Assembly: GCF_050490315.1 (NCBI RefSeq)
Contig: NZ_JBNPEO010000009.1
Span: forward strand, 40,189-104,188
Reading direction: 5' to 3'
DNA from: JBNPEO01 sp050490315
Lineage (GTDB): Bacteria > Actinomycetota > Actinomycetes > Actinomycetales > Micrococcaceae
DNA length: 64,000 bases
Shown: in pieces, positions 35,683 through 43,209 of the stretch
Position numbering within the stretch: the first letter of the stretch is position 1
Layout: every line of letters begins with the position of its first letter
The notes under the pieces: generated by a model
Databases searched by the model: none
The model's input: only the letters and a program-made list of their open reading frames with translations
What the model was told of the DNA's origin: nothing
Position numbers and translations under genes: made by a program

Positions 35683-37284
35683 TTAGTAAGCGAACGCTAG
35701 AACGTCGTCGTCGGACTTATTGCTGCCGTCCCCGGGCTTATCACCGCTGGTGGGGCCCGTTCCGTCCTCGTCCGCGTGGGCGAGTTCAGGCATGGCGGAT
35801 GCCACACCACCACGAATGTAGGTCCTGAGCAGTTTGACCTCGACGACCATCAGCAGCGCGTAGACCAAAGTCAGCACAATCAGGGAGGTGAGCAGTTCGC
35901 CAGCCGTGACGCCAGGCGAAACTGCTGCAGCTGTGAACATAAAGACTTGGTCGATGCCGTTCATGTCCGGGTTAGGAGCCACAACAAAGGGCTGCCGGCC
36001 CATTTCCGTAAAGATCCATCCGGCCGCGTTGGCGCCGAACGGTGCAAAGATTCCCAAAACAGCTAGGCGCATCAGCCAACGGCTCTGAGGGACGGTGCCC
36101 TTGCGGGTGATCCACAGTGCCACAGCGGCTGCAAATGCAGCCAGACCACCGAAGCCGATCATCATGCGGAAGCCCCAGTAGGTCACTTCCATCACCGGAA
36201 CGTATTGGATTTCCTGACCGGCGCGGTCACCGTATTTCGGGTCGTTGGGCAGTTGCGTGCCGTACGTTTCCTTATAGCTCTGCTGGAGGCTGTTCACGCC
36301 CTTGATTTCGGTAGTGAAGTCGCCCTTGGCGAGGAAGGAAAGGAGACCTGGAAGTTCAATCACTGCCACAACGTCTGAGCAGTCTTTAGAGCCCACGTTG
36401 CCTATGCTGAGGACCGAGAAACCTGTGCCGTCGTGGCACGCAGCCTCAGCCGCTGCCATCTTCATGGGCTGCTGTTCAAACATCAGCTTTCCCTGGAGGT
36501 CACCGGTAACGGCTGTGCCAGCGAAGGAGATCATGGCTACCACAGCGCCAATGCGGAGGGAGCGAATCCAAACTTTGTGATCGGTGACGTCACGGCCGGG
36601 AATCTTGGCGGAGCCTGGGATAACACTGCCATCAGGGCCAACGGCGTCGATGCCGTCCTTGCGACGCCGCCACAAGTGATACCACGCGATACCCAACAAG
36701 AATCCGCCAGCAACGGCGAGGGCACCAAAGAGCGTGTGCGGAACCGCCACGAGCGCGGTGTTGTTTGTAAAGACGGCCCACGCGTCAGTCATCACTGGCC
36801 GGCCGTCGATCATTTCCACGCCAACCGGGTGCTGCATCCAGCTATTGGCGACGATGATGAAGTAAGCGGAAATAGCAGAACCGATCACTGCTATCCACAG
36901 GCAGGCCAAGTGGATGGCAGGCTTTAGTTGCTTCCAACCGAAGATCCAGAGGCCCAAGAAGGTCGACTCAACAAAAAAGGCGAGCAGCGCTTCCATGGCA
37001 AGAGGTGCCCCGAAGACGTCACCCACAAAGCGGCTGTATTCGCTCCATGCCATTCCAAACTGGAACTCTTGGACGATTCCGGTGGCAACACCCATGATGA
37101 AGTTGATGAGGAACAGCTTGCCCCAGAACTTCGTCATTCGAAGGTATTCCACCTTGCCGGTCCGGTGCCACATGGTCTGGATGACCGCGACCACCAGACC
37201 CAAACCGATCGTGAGTGGCACCATCATAAAGTGATAGACAGTTGTGATTCCGAATTGCCAACGGGCAATTTCGAGTGCATCCAT
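35683..37284 (-). CDS. cydA: Cytochrome bd ubiquinol/menaquinol oxidase subunit I
   Basis: Catalytic subunit of cytochrome bd, reducing oxygen with quinol at high affinity. The 533-residue protein has ARWQFGITTVYHFMMVPLTIGLG with the haem b595 histidine (H20 here), EALLAFFVESTFLGLW with the acidic proton-path residues, and EMGRQPFVV of the quinol site. The loop between about 255 and 350 is of the short Q-loop type. A charged tail (EDGTGPTSGDKPGDGSNKSDDD) is extra. Three BlaI-like palindromes lie in its promoter region, and divergent blaI is 244 bp away. Confidence 0.95.
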   Translation of the reverse strand: MDALEIARWQFGITTVYHFMMVPLTIGLGLVVAVIQTMWHRTGKVEYLRMTKFWGKLFLINFIMGVATGIVQEFQFGMAWSEYSRFVGDVFGAPLAMEALLAFFVESTFLGLWIFGWKQLKPAIHLACLWIAVIGSAISAYFIIVANSWMQHPVGVEMIDGRPVMTDAWAVFTNNTALVAVPHTLFGALAVAGGFLLGIAWYHLWRRRKDGIDAVGPDGSVIPGSAKIPGRDVTDHKVWIRSLRIGAVVAMISFAGTAVTGDLQGKLMFEQQPMKMAAAEAACHDGTGFSVLSIGNVGSKDCSDVVAVIELPGLLSFLAKGDFTTEIKGVNSLQQSYKETYGTQLPNDPKYGDRAGQEIQYVPVMEVTYWGFRMMIGFGGLAAFAAAVALWITRKGTVPQSRWLMRLAVLGIFAPFGANAAGWIFTEMGRQPFVVAPNPDMNGIDQVFMFTAAAVSPGVTAGELLTSLIVLTLVYALLMVVEVKLLRTYIRGGVASAMPELAHADEDGTGPTSGDKPGDGSNKSDDDVLAFAY

Positions 37285-37313
37285 TGCGCTTCATCCGTTC
37301 CAATGACCCCTCA

Positions 37314-37334
37314 AGTTCTACAAGTCGTAGAACT
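37314..37334. promoter_or_regulatory. BlaI-like operator 1 (cydA-proximal)
   Basis: Perfect 8-bp arms AGTTCTAC/GTAGAACT around AAGTC, only 30 bp before the cydA start. The TCTAC/GTAGA half-sites resemble BlaI/MecI/CopY operators (TACA-n-TGTA). Confidence 0.65.
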
Positions 37335-37339
37335 CTGTC

Positions 37340-37356
37340 TTCTACAAAGTGTAGAA
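37340..37356. promoter_or_regulatory. BlaI-like operator 2
   Basis: Perfect palindrome TTCTACAAAGTGTAGAA with 7-bp arms. It contains the TACA-nnn-TGTA core of BlaI-family operators and is the best match of the three sites. Confidence 0.7.
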
Positions 37357-37392
37357 CAACCGTGACGGTTCAGTCCACGCGGCCCCGGCACG

Positions 37393-37411
37393 TTTCTACC
37401 TCATGTAGAAA
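37393..37411. promoter_or_regulatory. BlaI-like operator 3 (blaI-proximal)
   Basis: Perfect 7-bp arms TTTCTAC/GTAGAAA around CTCAT. It overlaps a possible -35 (TAGAAA, 37406-37411) placed 17 bp before TAAATT (37429-37434) on the blaI strand, so repressor binding would block it. A further lone half-site TCTACA lies at 37415-37420. Confidence 0.65.
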
Positions 37412-37528
37412 GCGTCTACAAAAGCGGGTAAATTAGTCACGGAAACACTTTTATTTCAGGTTCAGTGGCACCGAGAGACCCGGCACCGCACCAGCAACCT
37501 TTTGCACCAAGGAGAAGATCAGTAAATC

Positions 37529-37909
37529 ATGGCAAGTTTGGGGGATCTAGAGCGTGCCGTTATGGACTTGTTGTGGGCCGAGCCCGAAGCCGCAACGGCC
37601 AACACGCTGCGGGATCAACTCGCCTTGGAATACTCCCGCAGTGGCAGCGCGCCCAGCGGGAAAGATCTGGCCGTCACCACTGTATTGACAGTGCTCTCAA
37701 GGCTTGAGAAAAAGGGGCTCGTTGAGCGCGAACGCGGGACCCGGCCACATCGCTACCAAGCAATTTCCAGCCGCGAAGACCACACAGCAGAACTCATGCA
37801 CGAAGTACTGGGCTCCGCACCTGACCGTGAGGCTGTTTTGGCACGGTTCATCGGCTCTGTCTCCGAAACTGAAGCCGCAGCCTTGCGCAAAATGCTTGGC
37901 GCCTCCTAG
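37529..37909 (+). CDS. BlaI/MecI/CopY-family transcriptional repressor
   Basis: 126-residue winged-helix repressor. The N-terminal domain (about 1-80) follows the BlaI pattern: LGDLERAVMDLLWAEPEA, a recognition helix in DLAVTTVLTVLSRLEKKGLVERE and a wing RGTRPHRYQAI. The short helical C-terminus (HTAELMHEVLGSAPDREAVLARFIG) serves dimerisation and, in known systems, proteolytic inactivation. It is followed after 6 bp by an M56 peptidase gene, the BlaI-BlaR1 arrangement, and faces the cydABDC operon with three palindromes between. It probably controls both its own pair and the bd oxidase. Confidence 0.9.
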   Translation: MASLGDLERAVMDLLWAEPEAATANTLRDQLALEYSRSGSAPSGKDLAVTTVLTVLSRLEKKGLVERERGTRPHRYQAISSREDHTAELMHEVLGSAPDREAVLARFIGSVSETEAAALRKMLGAS

Positions 37910-37915
37910 GCACAC

Positions 37916-38914
37916 TTGTTCTGGACCTCTTGGATTCTTGCGGTCCTCGCGATAGCACTGGCATGGCCGGTACCTATCGTGCTCTCCCATGCCAAGTGGC
38001 CGTCCCGCTCCCCTTTTGCAGCCATGGTCCTGTGGCAAGCAATAGCACTCGCCGGTGGCCTGTCCATGATCGGGGCCATGTTGGCCTACGGTTTAGACCC
38101 CTTGGGTCCAACGTTTTTGGCCGGGCTTCACGCCCTAGCGAACGTTGCACTCAACAACCGTTCAGCAGACGACGTCGGCATTTGGCACCTCTTCGCACTG
38201 TCCGCGGCAGCGCTGTTACTAACTCACTTACTGTTTACCCTTTTGCTGACCTACGTGCGCATCGTCAGCAGGCGCCGCCGGCACCGCGAATTGCTCGCGC
38301 TCCTCAGCTCTCCCGGTGCCAGTACGGCCCGAACGCTGGTCATTAACCACCCAGCACCAGTTGCCTACTGCCTACCAGGAGGTGCCCGCTCCGTAACTGT
38401 ACTGTCAGATGGGCTGCTGGAATTGCTCAGCGAAAACGAGCTCCAGGCCGTTCTGGAACACGAAAAGACGCATCTGAGTCAACGGCACGATCTTTTGTTG
38501 TGGGCCTTCGCTGCTTGGAAATTCGCGCTCCCTTGGCTGCCGACTAGTCGTTTGGCCCAGCAAAGTGTGAATGTTCTGATCGAAATGCTCGCCGACGATG
38601 CGGCCCTCAAACGTGTACAGCCACCGGTTTTGGTGCGGGCGATCGCCATGGTCTCGAGCGGATCTTCCCGCGTTGCTCCCTCCGACCATGGGAAGCGCCC
38701 GCCGCTCAGTTTGCCAACACCTTCCGAGCTTAATCAGCTTGTGGCCGGGTCCAATAACGGCGAAGAAGCCTCTGTGACGCTGTCCAGGATTCAGCGGTTG
38801 ATTCAGCCTCTTGGTCCGCTGTCAGCTTTAGCCCGGCGCACTGTCATCTGCGCTGCGGTCCTTCTACTTGCAGCACCCACTGCGCTGATCTTGGTGCCGG
38901 GACTTGTAGGCTAA
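37916..38914 (+). CDS. M56-family membrane metallopeptidase (BlaR1/MecR1-like, without sensor domain)
   Basis: 332-residue integral membrane zinc peptidase. Hydrophobic segments at about 3-23, 36-60 and 92-115 precede a cytosolic domain with the HEKTH zinc motif (182-186) and a possible third ligand in EMLADD (E223). A final membrane segment lies at about 306-330. The penicillin-binding sensor domain of BlaR1 is absent, as in mycobacterial Rv1845c. It starts at TTG 37916 without a clear ribosome site, 6 bp after the repressor stop, consistent with coupling. Predicted to cleave the neighbouring repressor on an unknown signal. Confidence 0.87.
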   Translation: MFWTSWILAVLAIALAWPVPIVLSHAKWPSRSPFAAMVLWQAIALAGGLSMIGAMLAYGLDPLGPTFLAGLHALANVALNNRSADDVGIWHLFALSAAALLLTHLLFTLLLTYVRIVSRRRRHRELLALLSSPGASTARTLVINHPAPVAYCLPGGARSVTVLSDGLLELLSENELQAVLEHEKTHLSQRHDLLLWAFAAWKFALPWLPTSRLAQQSVNVLIEMLADDAALKRVQPPVLVRAIAMVSSGSSRVAPSDHGKRPPLSLPTPSELNQLVAGSNNGEEASVTLSRIQRLIQPLGPLSALARRTVICAAVLLLAAPTALILVPGLVG

Positions 38915-38924
38915 AGCGCCACGG

Positions 38925-41033
38925 CTATGCGTCGATTTTGTCTCTGTCCAGATGCGCTGCTCCGGCCACAATAAAGTCCTTGCGGGGCGCCACGTCGGAG
39001 CCCATCAAAAGATCGAACGTCTTCTCAGCACGCTCGGCACTATCAATCGTTACTCGGCGCAGCGTCCTGTGCCGAGGATCCATGGTTGTCTCCGCGAGCT
39101 GCTGGGCATCCATTTCACCCAGACCCTTGTAACGCTGAATGGGTTCTTTGTAACGCTTGCCCTGCTTGGAGAGTTTTGCGAGCAATTCATGCAGCTCATT
39201 CTCCGAATACGTGTAGATCATCTCGTTCGCCTTTTGGCCGGCGTTGACCACCTCTACACGATGCAGCGGAGGCACTGCCGCGAATACGCGCCCCTGCTCA
39301 ACCATCGGGCGCATGTAGCGGAAGAATAGTGTCAACAAAAGGGTACGAATGTGTGCACCGTCAACATCGGCATCGGTCATCAAAATGACCTTGCCGTACC
39401 GTGCCATCTCGGCGGCAAAGCTACGGCCTGAACCTGCACCAACTACCTGGATGAGTGCAGCACATTCAGCATTGGAGAGCATGTCCCCCACCGAGGCTTT
39501 TTGCACATTCAAAATCTTGCCGCGGATCGGCAACAGGGCCTGGAAGTCCGAGGACCGCGCCAACTTTGCCGTACCAAGAGCTGAGTCACCCTCAACAATA
39601 AAAAGTTCAGAGCGGTTCACGTCGTCGGTGCGGCAATCTGCCAGTTTGGAAGGCAACGAGGACGTTTCAAGCGCGTTTTTTCGGCGTTGAGTTTCTTTGT
39701 GAACACGAGCCGAGATTCGCGACTTCATTTCAGCGACGATCTTCTCGAGCAACAACGCGCTCTGTGCCTTGTCTCCGCGGTTAGCGGAGTTCAGCTTTGC
39801 GGTGACTTCCTTTTCAACGACCCGCGCCACGATGGCTCGCACCGCGGAGGTCCCCAAGATTTCCTTGGTCTGTCCCTCGAATTGCGGTTCTGCCAGACGA
39901 ACGGTCAGCACAGCGGTCATACCGGCAAAAACATCGTCTTTTTCAATCTTGTCATTGCCTGCTTTGAGCTTCCGCGCATTGGACTCAACGGCTTTGCGGA
40001 AAGTCTTCAGGAGTGCCTGCTCAAAACCAGTTTGGTGAGTTCCGCCCTTGGGCGTGGCAATGATGTTAACAAAACTACGCACCGTGGAGTCATAACCAAC
40101 ACCCCAGCGCAGAGAAATGTCTACCTCGCAGTCACGTTCCACTTCGGCGAGCTGACTGTGGCCCTTTTCGTCCAGAACGGGGACCGTTTCTTTAAACTTG
40201 CCGGAGCCTTGCAGCCGCCAAACATCTGTCACGGGGGAATCTGCGGCAAGGAATTCTACGAACTCTGAGATGCCGCCGTCGTGGTGGAAGACCTCTTCAT
40301 GGGCACCGATCTCGCCCGGTGTTCCGGGTAGGCGGCGCTCGTCGCGAACGGTGATCTTCAGGCCCGGGACCAAAAAAGAAGTCTGGCGTGCTCGTGCGGC
40401 AAGTTCCTCATAGGAGAACTTTGAGTCCGGGGTGAAAATCTGCCGGTCAGCCCAATAGCGAATGCGGGTTCCCGTAATACCGCGCTTTGCTTTGCCCACA
40501 ACGTCCAGAATGGAGCCATCAACAAACGGAACAAATTCGGAGTTCGGGTTTGGTTTGCTACCAGTGTCCACAAAACGTCCGGGCTCACCACGGCGGAAGG
40601 ACATTTGGTACGTTTTGGAGCCACGGTCAACCTGCACATCTAGCCGTGAAGACAAAGCGTTAACCACCGATGCACCCACACCGTGGAGACCACCCGAAGC
40701 GGTGTAAGAGCCACCACCGAACTTTCCACCGGCGTGCAGTTTGGTGAAAACAACCTCGACGCCGGTCAGTCCAGTTTTCGGTTCCAAATCCACCGGGATG
40801 CCGCGGCCGTCATCGTGAACCTCAACCGAATTATCAGCGTGCAAGATCACCTTGATGTCATGGCCATACCCTGCGAGAGCCTCATCCACAGCATTGTCGA
40901 TGATCTCCCACAAGCAATGCATCAGACCGCGTGAGTCTGTTGAGCCGATATACATACCCGGGCGCTTGCGGACGGCCTCAAGACCTTCAAGCACCGAAAG
41001 ATGGCGGGCGTTGTATTCAGAATTAAGTGCCAC
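38925..41033 (-). CDS. parE: DNA topoisomerase IV subunit B
   Basis: ATPase subunit of topoisomerase IV. Key motifs: the GHKL ATP site in EIIDNAVDEALAGYG and DDGRGIPVD, GGLHGVGASVVNALS, the TOPRIM segments LFIVEGDSALGTAK and MTDADVDGAHIRTLLLT, and the C-terminal RYKGLGEMDAQQLAETTMDP. MYIGSTDSRGLMHCLWEI distinguishes it from GyrB. I place the start at GTG 41033 because TTGAGGAG lies 7 bp upstream, giving 702 residues starting VALNSEYNARHLSVLEG. It is convergent with the M56 gene, with 10 bp between the stops. Its partner ParC is encoded at 26.8-29.3 kb. Confidence 0.92.
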   Translation of the reverse strand: MALNSEYNARHLSVLEGLEAVRKRPGMYIGSTDSRGLMHCLWEIIDNAVDEALAGYGHDIKVILHADNSVEVHDDGRGIPVDLEPKTGLTGVEVVFTKLHAGGKFGGGSYTASGGLHGVGASVVNALSSRLDVQVDRGSKTYQMSFRRGEPGRFVDTGSKPNPNSEFVPFVDGSILDVVGKAKRGITGTRIRYWADRQIFTPDSKFSYEELAARARQTSFLVPGLKITVRDERRLPGTPGEIGAHEEVFHHDGGISEFVEFLAADSPVTDVWRLQGSGKFKETVPVLDEKGHSQLAEVERDCEVDISLRWGVGYDSTVRSFVNIIATPKGGTHQTGFEQALLKTFRKAVESNARKLKAGNDKIEKDDVFAGMTAVLTVRLAEPQFEGQTKEILGTSAVRAIVARVVEKEVTAKLNSANRGDKAQSALLLEKIVAEMKSRISARVHKETQRRKNALETSSLPSKLADCRTDDVNRSELFIVEGDSALGTAKLARSSDFQALLPIRGKILNVQKASVGDMLSNAECAALIQVVGAGSGRSFAAEMARYGKVILMTDADVDGAHIRTLLLTLFFRYMRPMVEQGRVFAAVPPLHRVEVVNAGQKANEMIYTYSENELHELLAKLSKQGKRYKEPIQRYKGLGEMDAQQLAETTMDPRHRTLRRVTIDSAERAEKTFDLLMGSDVAPRKDFIVAGAAHLDRDKIDA

Positions 41034-41277
41034 GCGGGCGCTCCTCAACATGCATATGGGTTGTATTGCTGGCGTCCACTACGGCACGGCCTCTATCTAG
41101 GCTAGTGCCGCTCAGCGCACCAAGCTGGTTGCCACACCACGCTTCAGCCAAACTGCTTGGTTTACCGGGCTACGTTACGCGGTCGTGATACGCGTACAGC
41201 GAAAGATGCCAACTCTTGCCATGGTTTTGCCTCCACTGCTGGTTATATAGATGTACAGATCTACTAAGGAGGCCCCC

Positions 41278-41499
41278 ATGACTACAGCTGTAGCAGCCCG
41301 CAAGCTAGATGCCCTAGACCGCTGTGACCGTTGCGGTGCACAAGCATACGTACGGGTAGTTCTTGAGTCTTCCGGTGGCGAACTCCTGTTTTGCGGACAC
41401 CACTCCCGCGCACTTGAAGCCACACTGAAGCCCCTGAGTTCCGAGTGGCATGACGAGACAGCACGCCTTCACGAGAAGCCGGCAGTCGAAGTCGACTAG
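41278..41499 (+). CDS. DUF7455 small zinc-binding protein
   Basis: 73-residue protein; ATG 41278 follows AAGGAGG (41266-41272). It contains RCDRCGAQAYVRV ... LLFCGHHS, a CxxC...CxxH zinc-finger pattern. This small family is conserved upstream of or near sigA in actinobacteria, function unknown. It is convergent with sigA and separated from it by two hairpin terminators. Confidence 0.83.
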   Translation: MTTAVAARKLDALDRCDRCGAQAYVRVVLESSGGELLFCGHHSRALEATLKPLSSEWHDETARLHEKPAVEVD

Positions 41500-41518
41500 C
41501 AAAACCATGCATTAGCCC

Positions 41519-41554
41519 AGCGGCCCTCACCTGATGGTGGGGGCCGCTGTTTTT
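41519..41554 (+). terminator. Rho-independent terminator after DUF7455 gene
   Basis: 13-bp stem (41519-41531 with 41536-41548, one G-T pair), TGAT loop, then GTTTTT. Confidence 0.92.
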
Positions 41555-41581
41555 CTCTCCCTACGAATATCTGGCCTAATA

Positions 41582-41615
41582 CAAATGGACCCCCGGAAAT
41601 CCGGGGGTCCATTTG
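41582..41615. terminator. 15-bp hairpin terminator after sigA
   Basis: Perfect 15-bp stem with AAAT loop (41582-41596 and 41601-41615), 51 bp past the sigA stop. Confidence 0.82.
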
Positions 41616-41666
41616 GTTGATTTGCGCTGAAAATCAGGCAGCACTCGTCAGAACTAGTCGCTGTCC

Positions 41667-42974
41667 TTAGTCCAGATAGTCGCGCAAAACCTGTGAGCGT
41701 GACGGGTGCCGCAGCTTCGACATGGTCTTCGATTCGATTTGGCGGATACGCTCTCGCGTGACTCCGTAAACCTTTCCGATTTCGTCTAAAGTCTTCGGCT
41801 GGCCATCAGTCAAACCAAAGCGCATGGCAACCACGCCAGCTTCTCGCTCGGAGAGTGTGTCCAGCACGGAGTGCAGCTGCTCCTGAAGCAAGGTGAAGCT
41901 CACGGCATCCGCCGGAACCACAGCTTCAGAGTCCTCGATCAAGTCACCGAACTCGGAATCTCCGTCTTCACCCAAGGGGGTGTGCAAGGAGATCGGCTCA
42001 CGACCATACTTCTGGACTTCAACAACCTTCTCAGGCGTCATGTCCAGCTCGAGTGCCAATTCTTCAGGCGTGGGTTCGCGGCCCAAGTCCTGCAGCATCT
42101 GGCGCTGTACGCGTGCAAGCTTGTTAATAACTTCCACCATGTGCACCGGAATACGAATAGTGCGAGCTTGGTCGGCCATGGCGCGGGTGATGGCCTGCCG
42201 GATCCACCACGTTGCATAGGTGGAGAACTTAAAGCCCTTGGTGTAGTCAAACTTCTCAACGGCGCGGATCAGGCCCAGGTTACCTTCTTGGATCAAGTCC
42301 AAAAAGAGCATGCCGCGGCCGGTGTAACGCTTGGCCAAGGAGACCACCAAACGAAGGTTTGCTTCCAAGAGGTGATTCTTGGCGCGCTTGCCGTCGTGGA
42401 CAACAAACTCAAGCTCACGCTTGAGCTTGGGATCCATGGTGCCTTGATCGGCGTGGAGCTTTTCGTCAGCAAAAAGTCCAGCTTCAATACGCAAGGCAAG
42501 ATCAACCTCTTGCTCAGCATTGAGCAACGCGACCTTACCGATTTGCTTGAGGTAGTCCTTGACCGGGTCAGCCGTAGCACCGGCGGACATAACCTGCTGA
42601 ACCGGAGCATCATCATCGTCGGCGTCCGAGTAGACAAAACCGCTTCCGGTGCTTGCAGCCTTGGCAGGCGCTTCATCGCTCTCGTCGGCGTCGTCAACCT
42701 CAACAAGGTCCTCAGGATCGATGTCATCCTCGCTCGCGGCATCTGCCTCAGCTTCAGCAGCCTTTTTAGCGCCAGCCTTGGGGCCACGCTTCTTGGGTGC
42801 CGACTTAGCTTCGGCGCCATCAGTCTCGGCTCCTGCAGTCTCACCAGCAGCGTCCTTGAGTGCCTTATTGGCGGCCCGAGTGGCGGCGCGCTTGGCGTTG
42901 GCAGCAGCCTTCTTCTCTTCAGGGCTGAGCTCTACCTGTTCGGCAGAATCCTTCTTCACGGAAGACGGGGTCAC
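41667..42974 (-). CDS. sigA: Primary RNA polymerase sigma factor SigA
   Basis: Housekeeping sigma factor of 435 residues. The N-terminal 130 residues form a Lys/Ala-rich then Asp/Glu-rich region typical of actinobacterial SigA. Region 1.2 starts at DPVKDYLKQIGKVALL, region 2 has NLRLVVSLAKRYTGRGMLFLDLIQEGNLGLIRAVEKFDY and FSTYATWWIRQAITRA, region 3 has PVHMVEVINKLARVQ, and region 4 has LSEREAGVVAMRFGL and VTRERIRQIESKTMSKLRHPSRS. The GTG start has AAAGG 6 bp upstream. The long leader (more than 200 bp to the next gene) contains nested inverted repeats. Confidence 0.96.
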   Translation of the reverse strand: MTPSSVKKDSAEQVELSPEEKKAAANAKRAATRAANKALKDAAGETAGAETDGAEAKSAPKKRGPKAGAKKAAEAEADAASEDDIDPEDLVEVDDADESDEAPAKAASTGSGFVYSDADDDDAPVQQVMSAGATADPVKDYLKQIGKVALLNAEQEVDLALRIEAGLFADEKLHADQGTMDPKLKRELEFVVHDGKRAKNHLLEANLRLVVSLAKRYTGRGMLFLDLIQEGNLGLIRAVEKFDYTKGFKFSTYATWWIRQAITRAMADQARTIRIPVHMVEVINKLARVQRQMLQDLGREPTPEELALELDMTPEKVVEVQKYGREPISLHTPLGEDGDSEFGDLIEDSEAVVPADAVSFTLLQEQLHSVLDTLSEREAGVVAMRFGLTDGQPKTLDEIGKVYGVTRERIRQIESKTMSKLRHPSRSQVLRDYLD

Positions 42975-43028
42975 AGAAAACCTTTCTAGCGGCGGTCTGT
43001 GGAATCACCATAAGGGCAACACCACTAT

Positions 43029-43080
43029 GACCCTGTCAAGTCCGTGAAGGTTCTTACAGGCGACTTCACGGTGCAGGGTC
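43029..43080. promoter_or_regulatory. Nested inverted repeats in the sigA upstream region
   Basis: Outer arms GACCCTG (43029-43035) and CAGGGTC (43074-43080) enclose inner arms CCGTGAAG (43042-43049) and CTTCACGG (43064-43071). On the minus strand a TTGACA (43038-43033) lies inside. It could be an operator pair or an RNA stem about 55-105 nt before the sigA start. Confidence 0.45.
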
Positions 43081-43209
43081 AAAGACTACAACCACAAAAC
43101 ATCGTGAAAAGTTCCCCAAATGGAGCACTAATTTTCGCTTGTAAAACACGGACCCAACCGGGTCTCGACCTCCATTGTCTCACGTTTTGCCCACCGCTGC
43201 CGTTCACTA

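Noticed and set aside
37916..38914. Beta-lactam resistance sensor (BlaR1)
   Set aside because: The peptidase lacks a penicillin-binding domain and no beta-lactamase or PBP2a gene is near, so an antibiotic-sensing role is not supported.
41034..41277. Promoter pairs for parE and the DUF7455 gene
   Set aside because: Candidate -10 boxes (TAGATA on minus, TATAGA on plus) exist but no -35 with proper spacing is convincing.
41871..42989. 372-residue open frame on the plus strand across sigA
   Set aside because: It lies antisense to the well supported sigA gene, has low-complexity composition and no recognisable domain; it is a codon-bias shadow.
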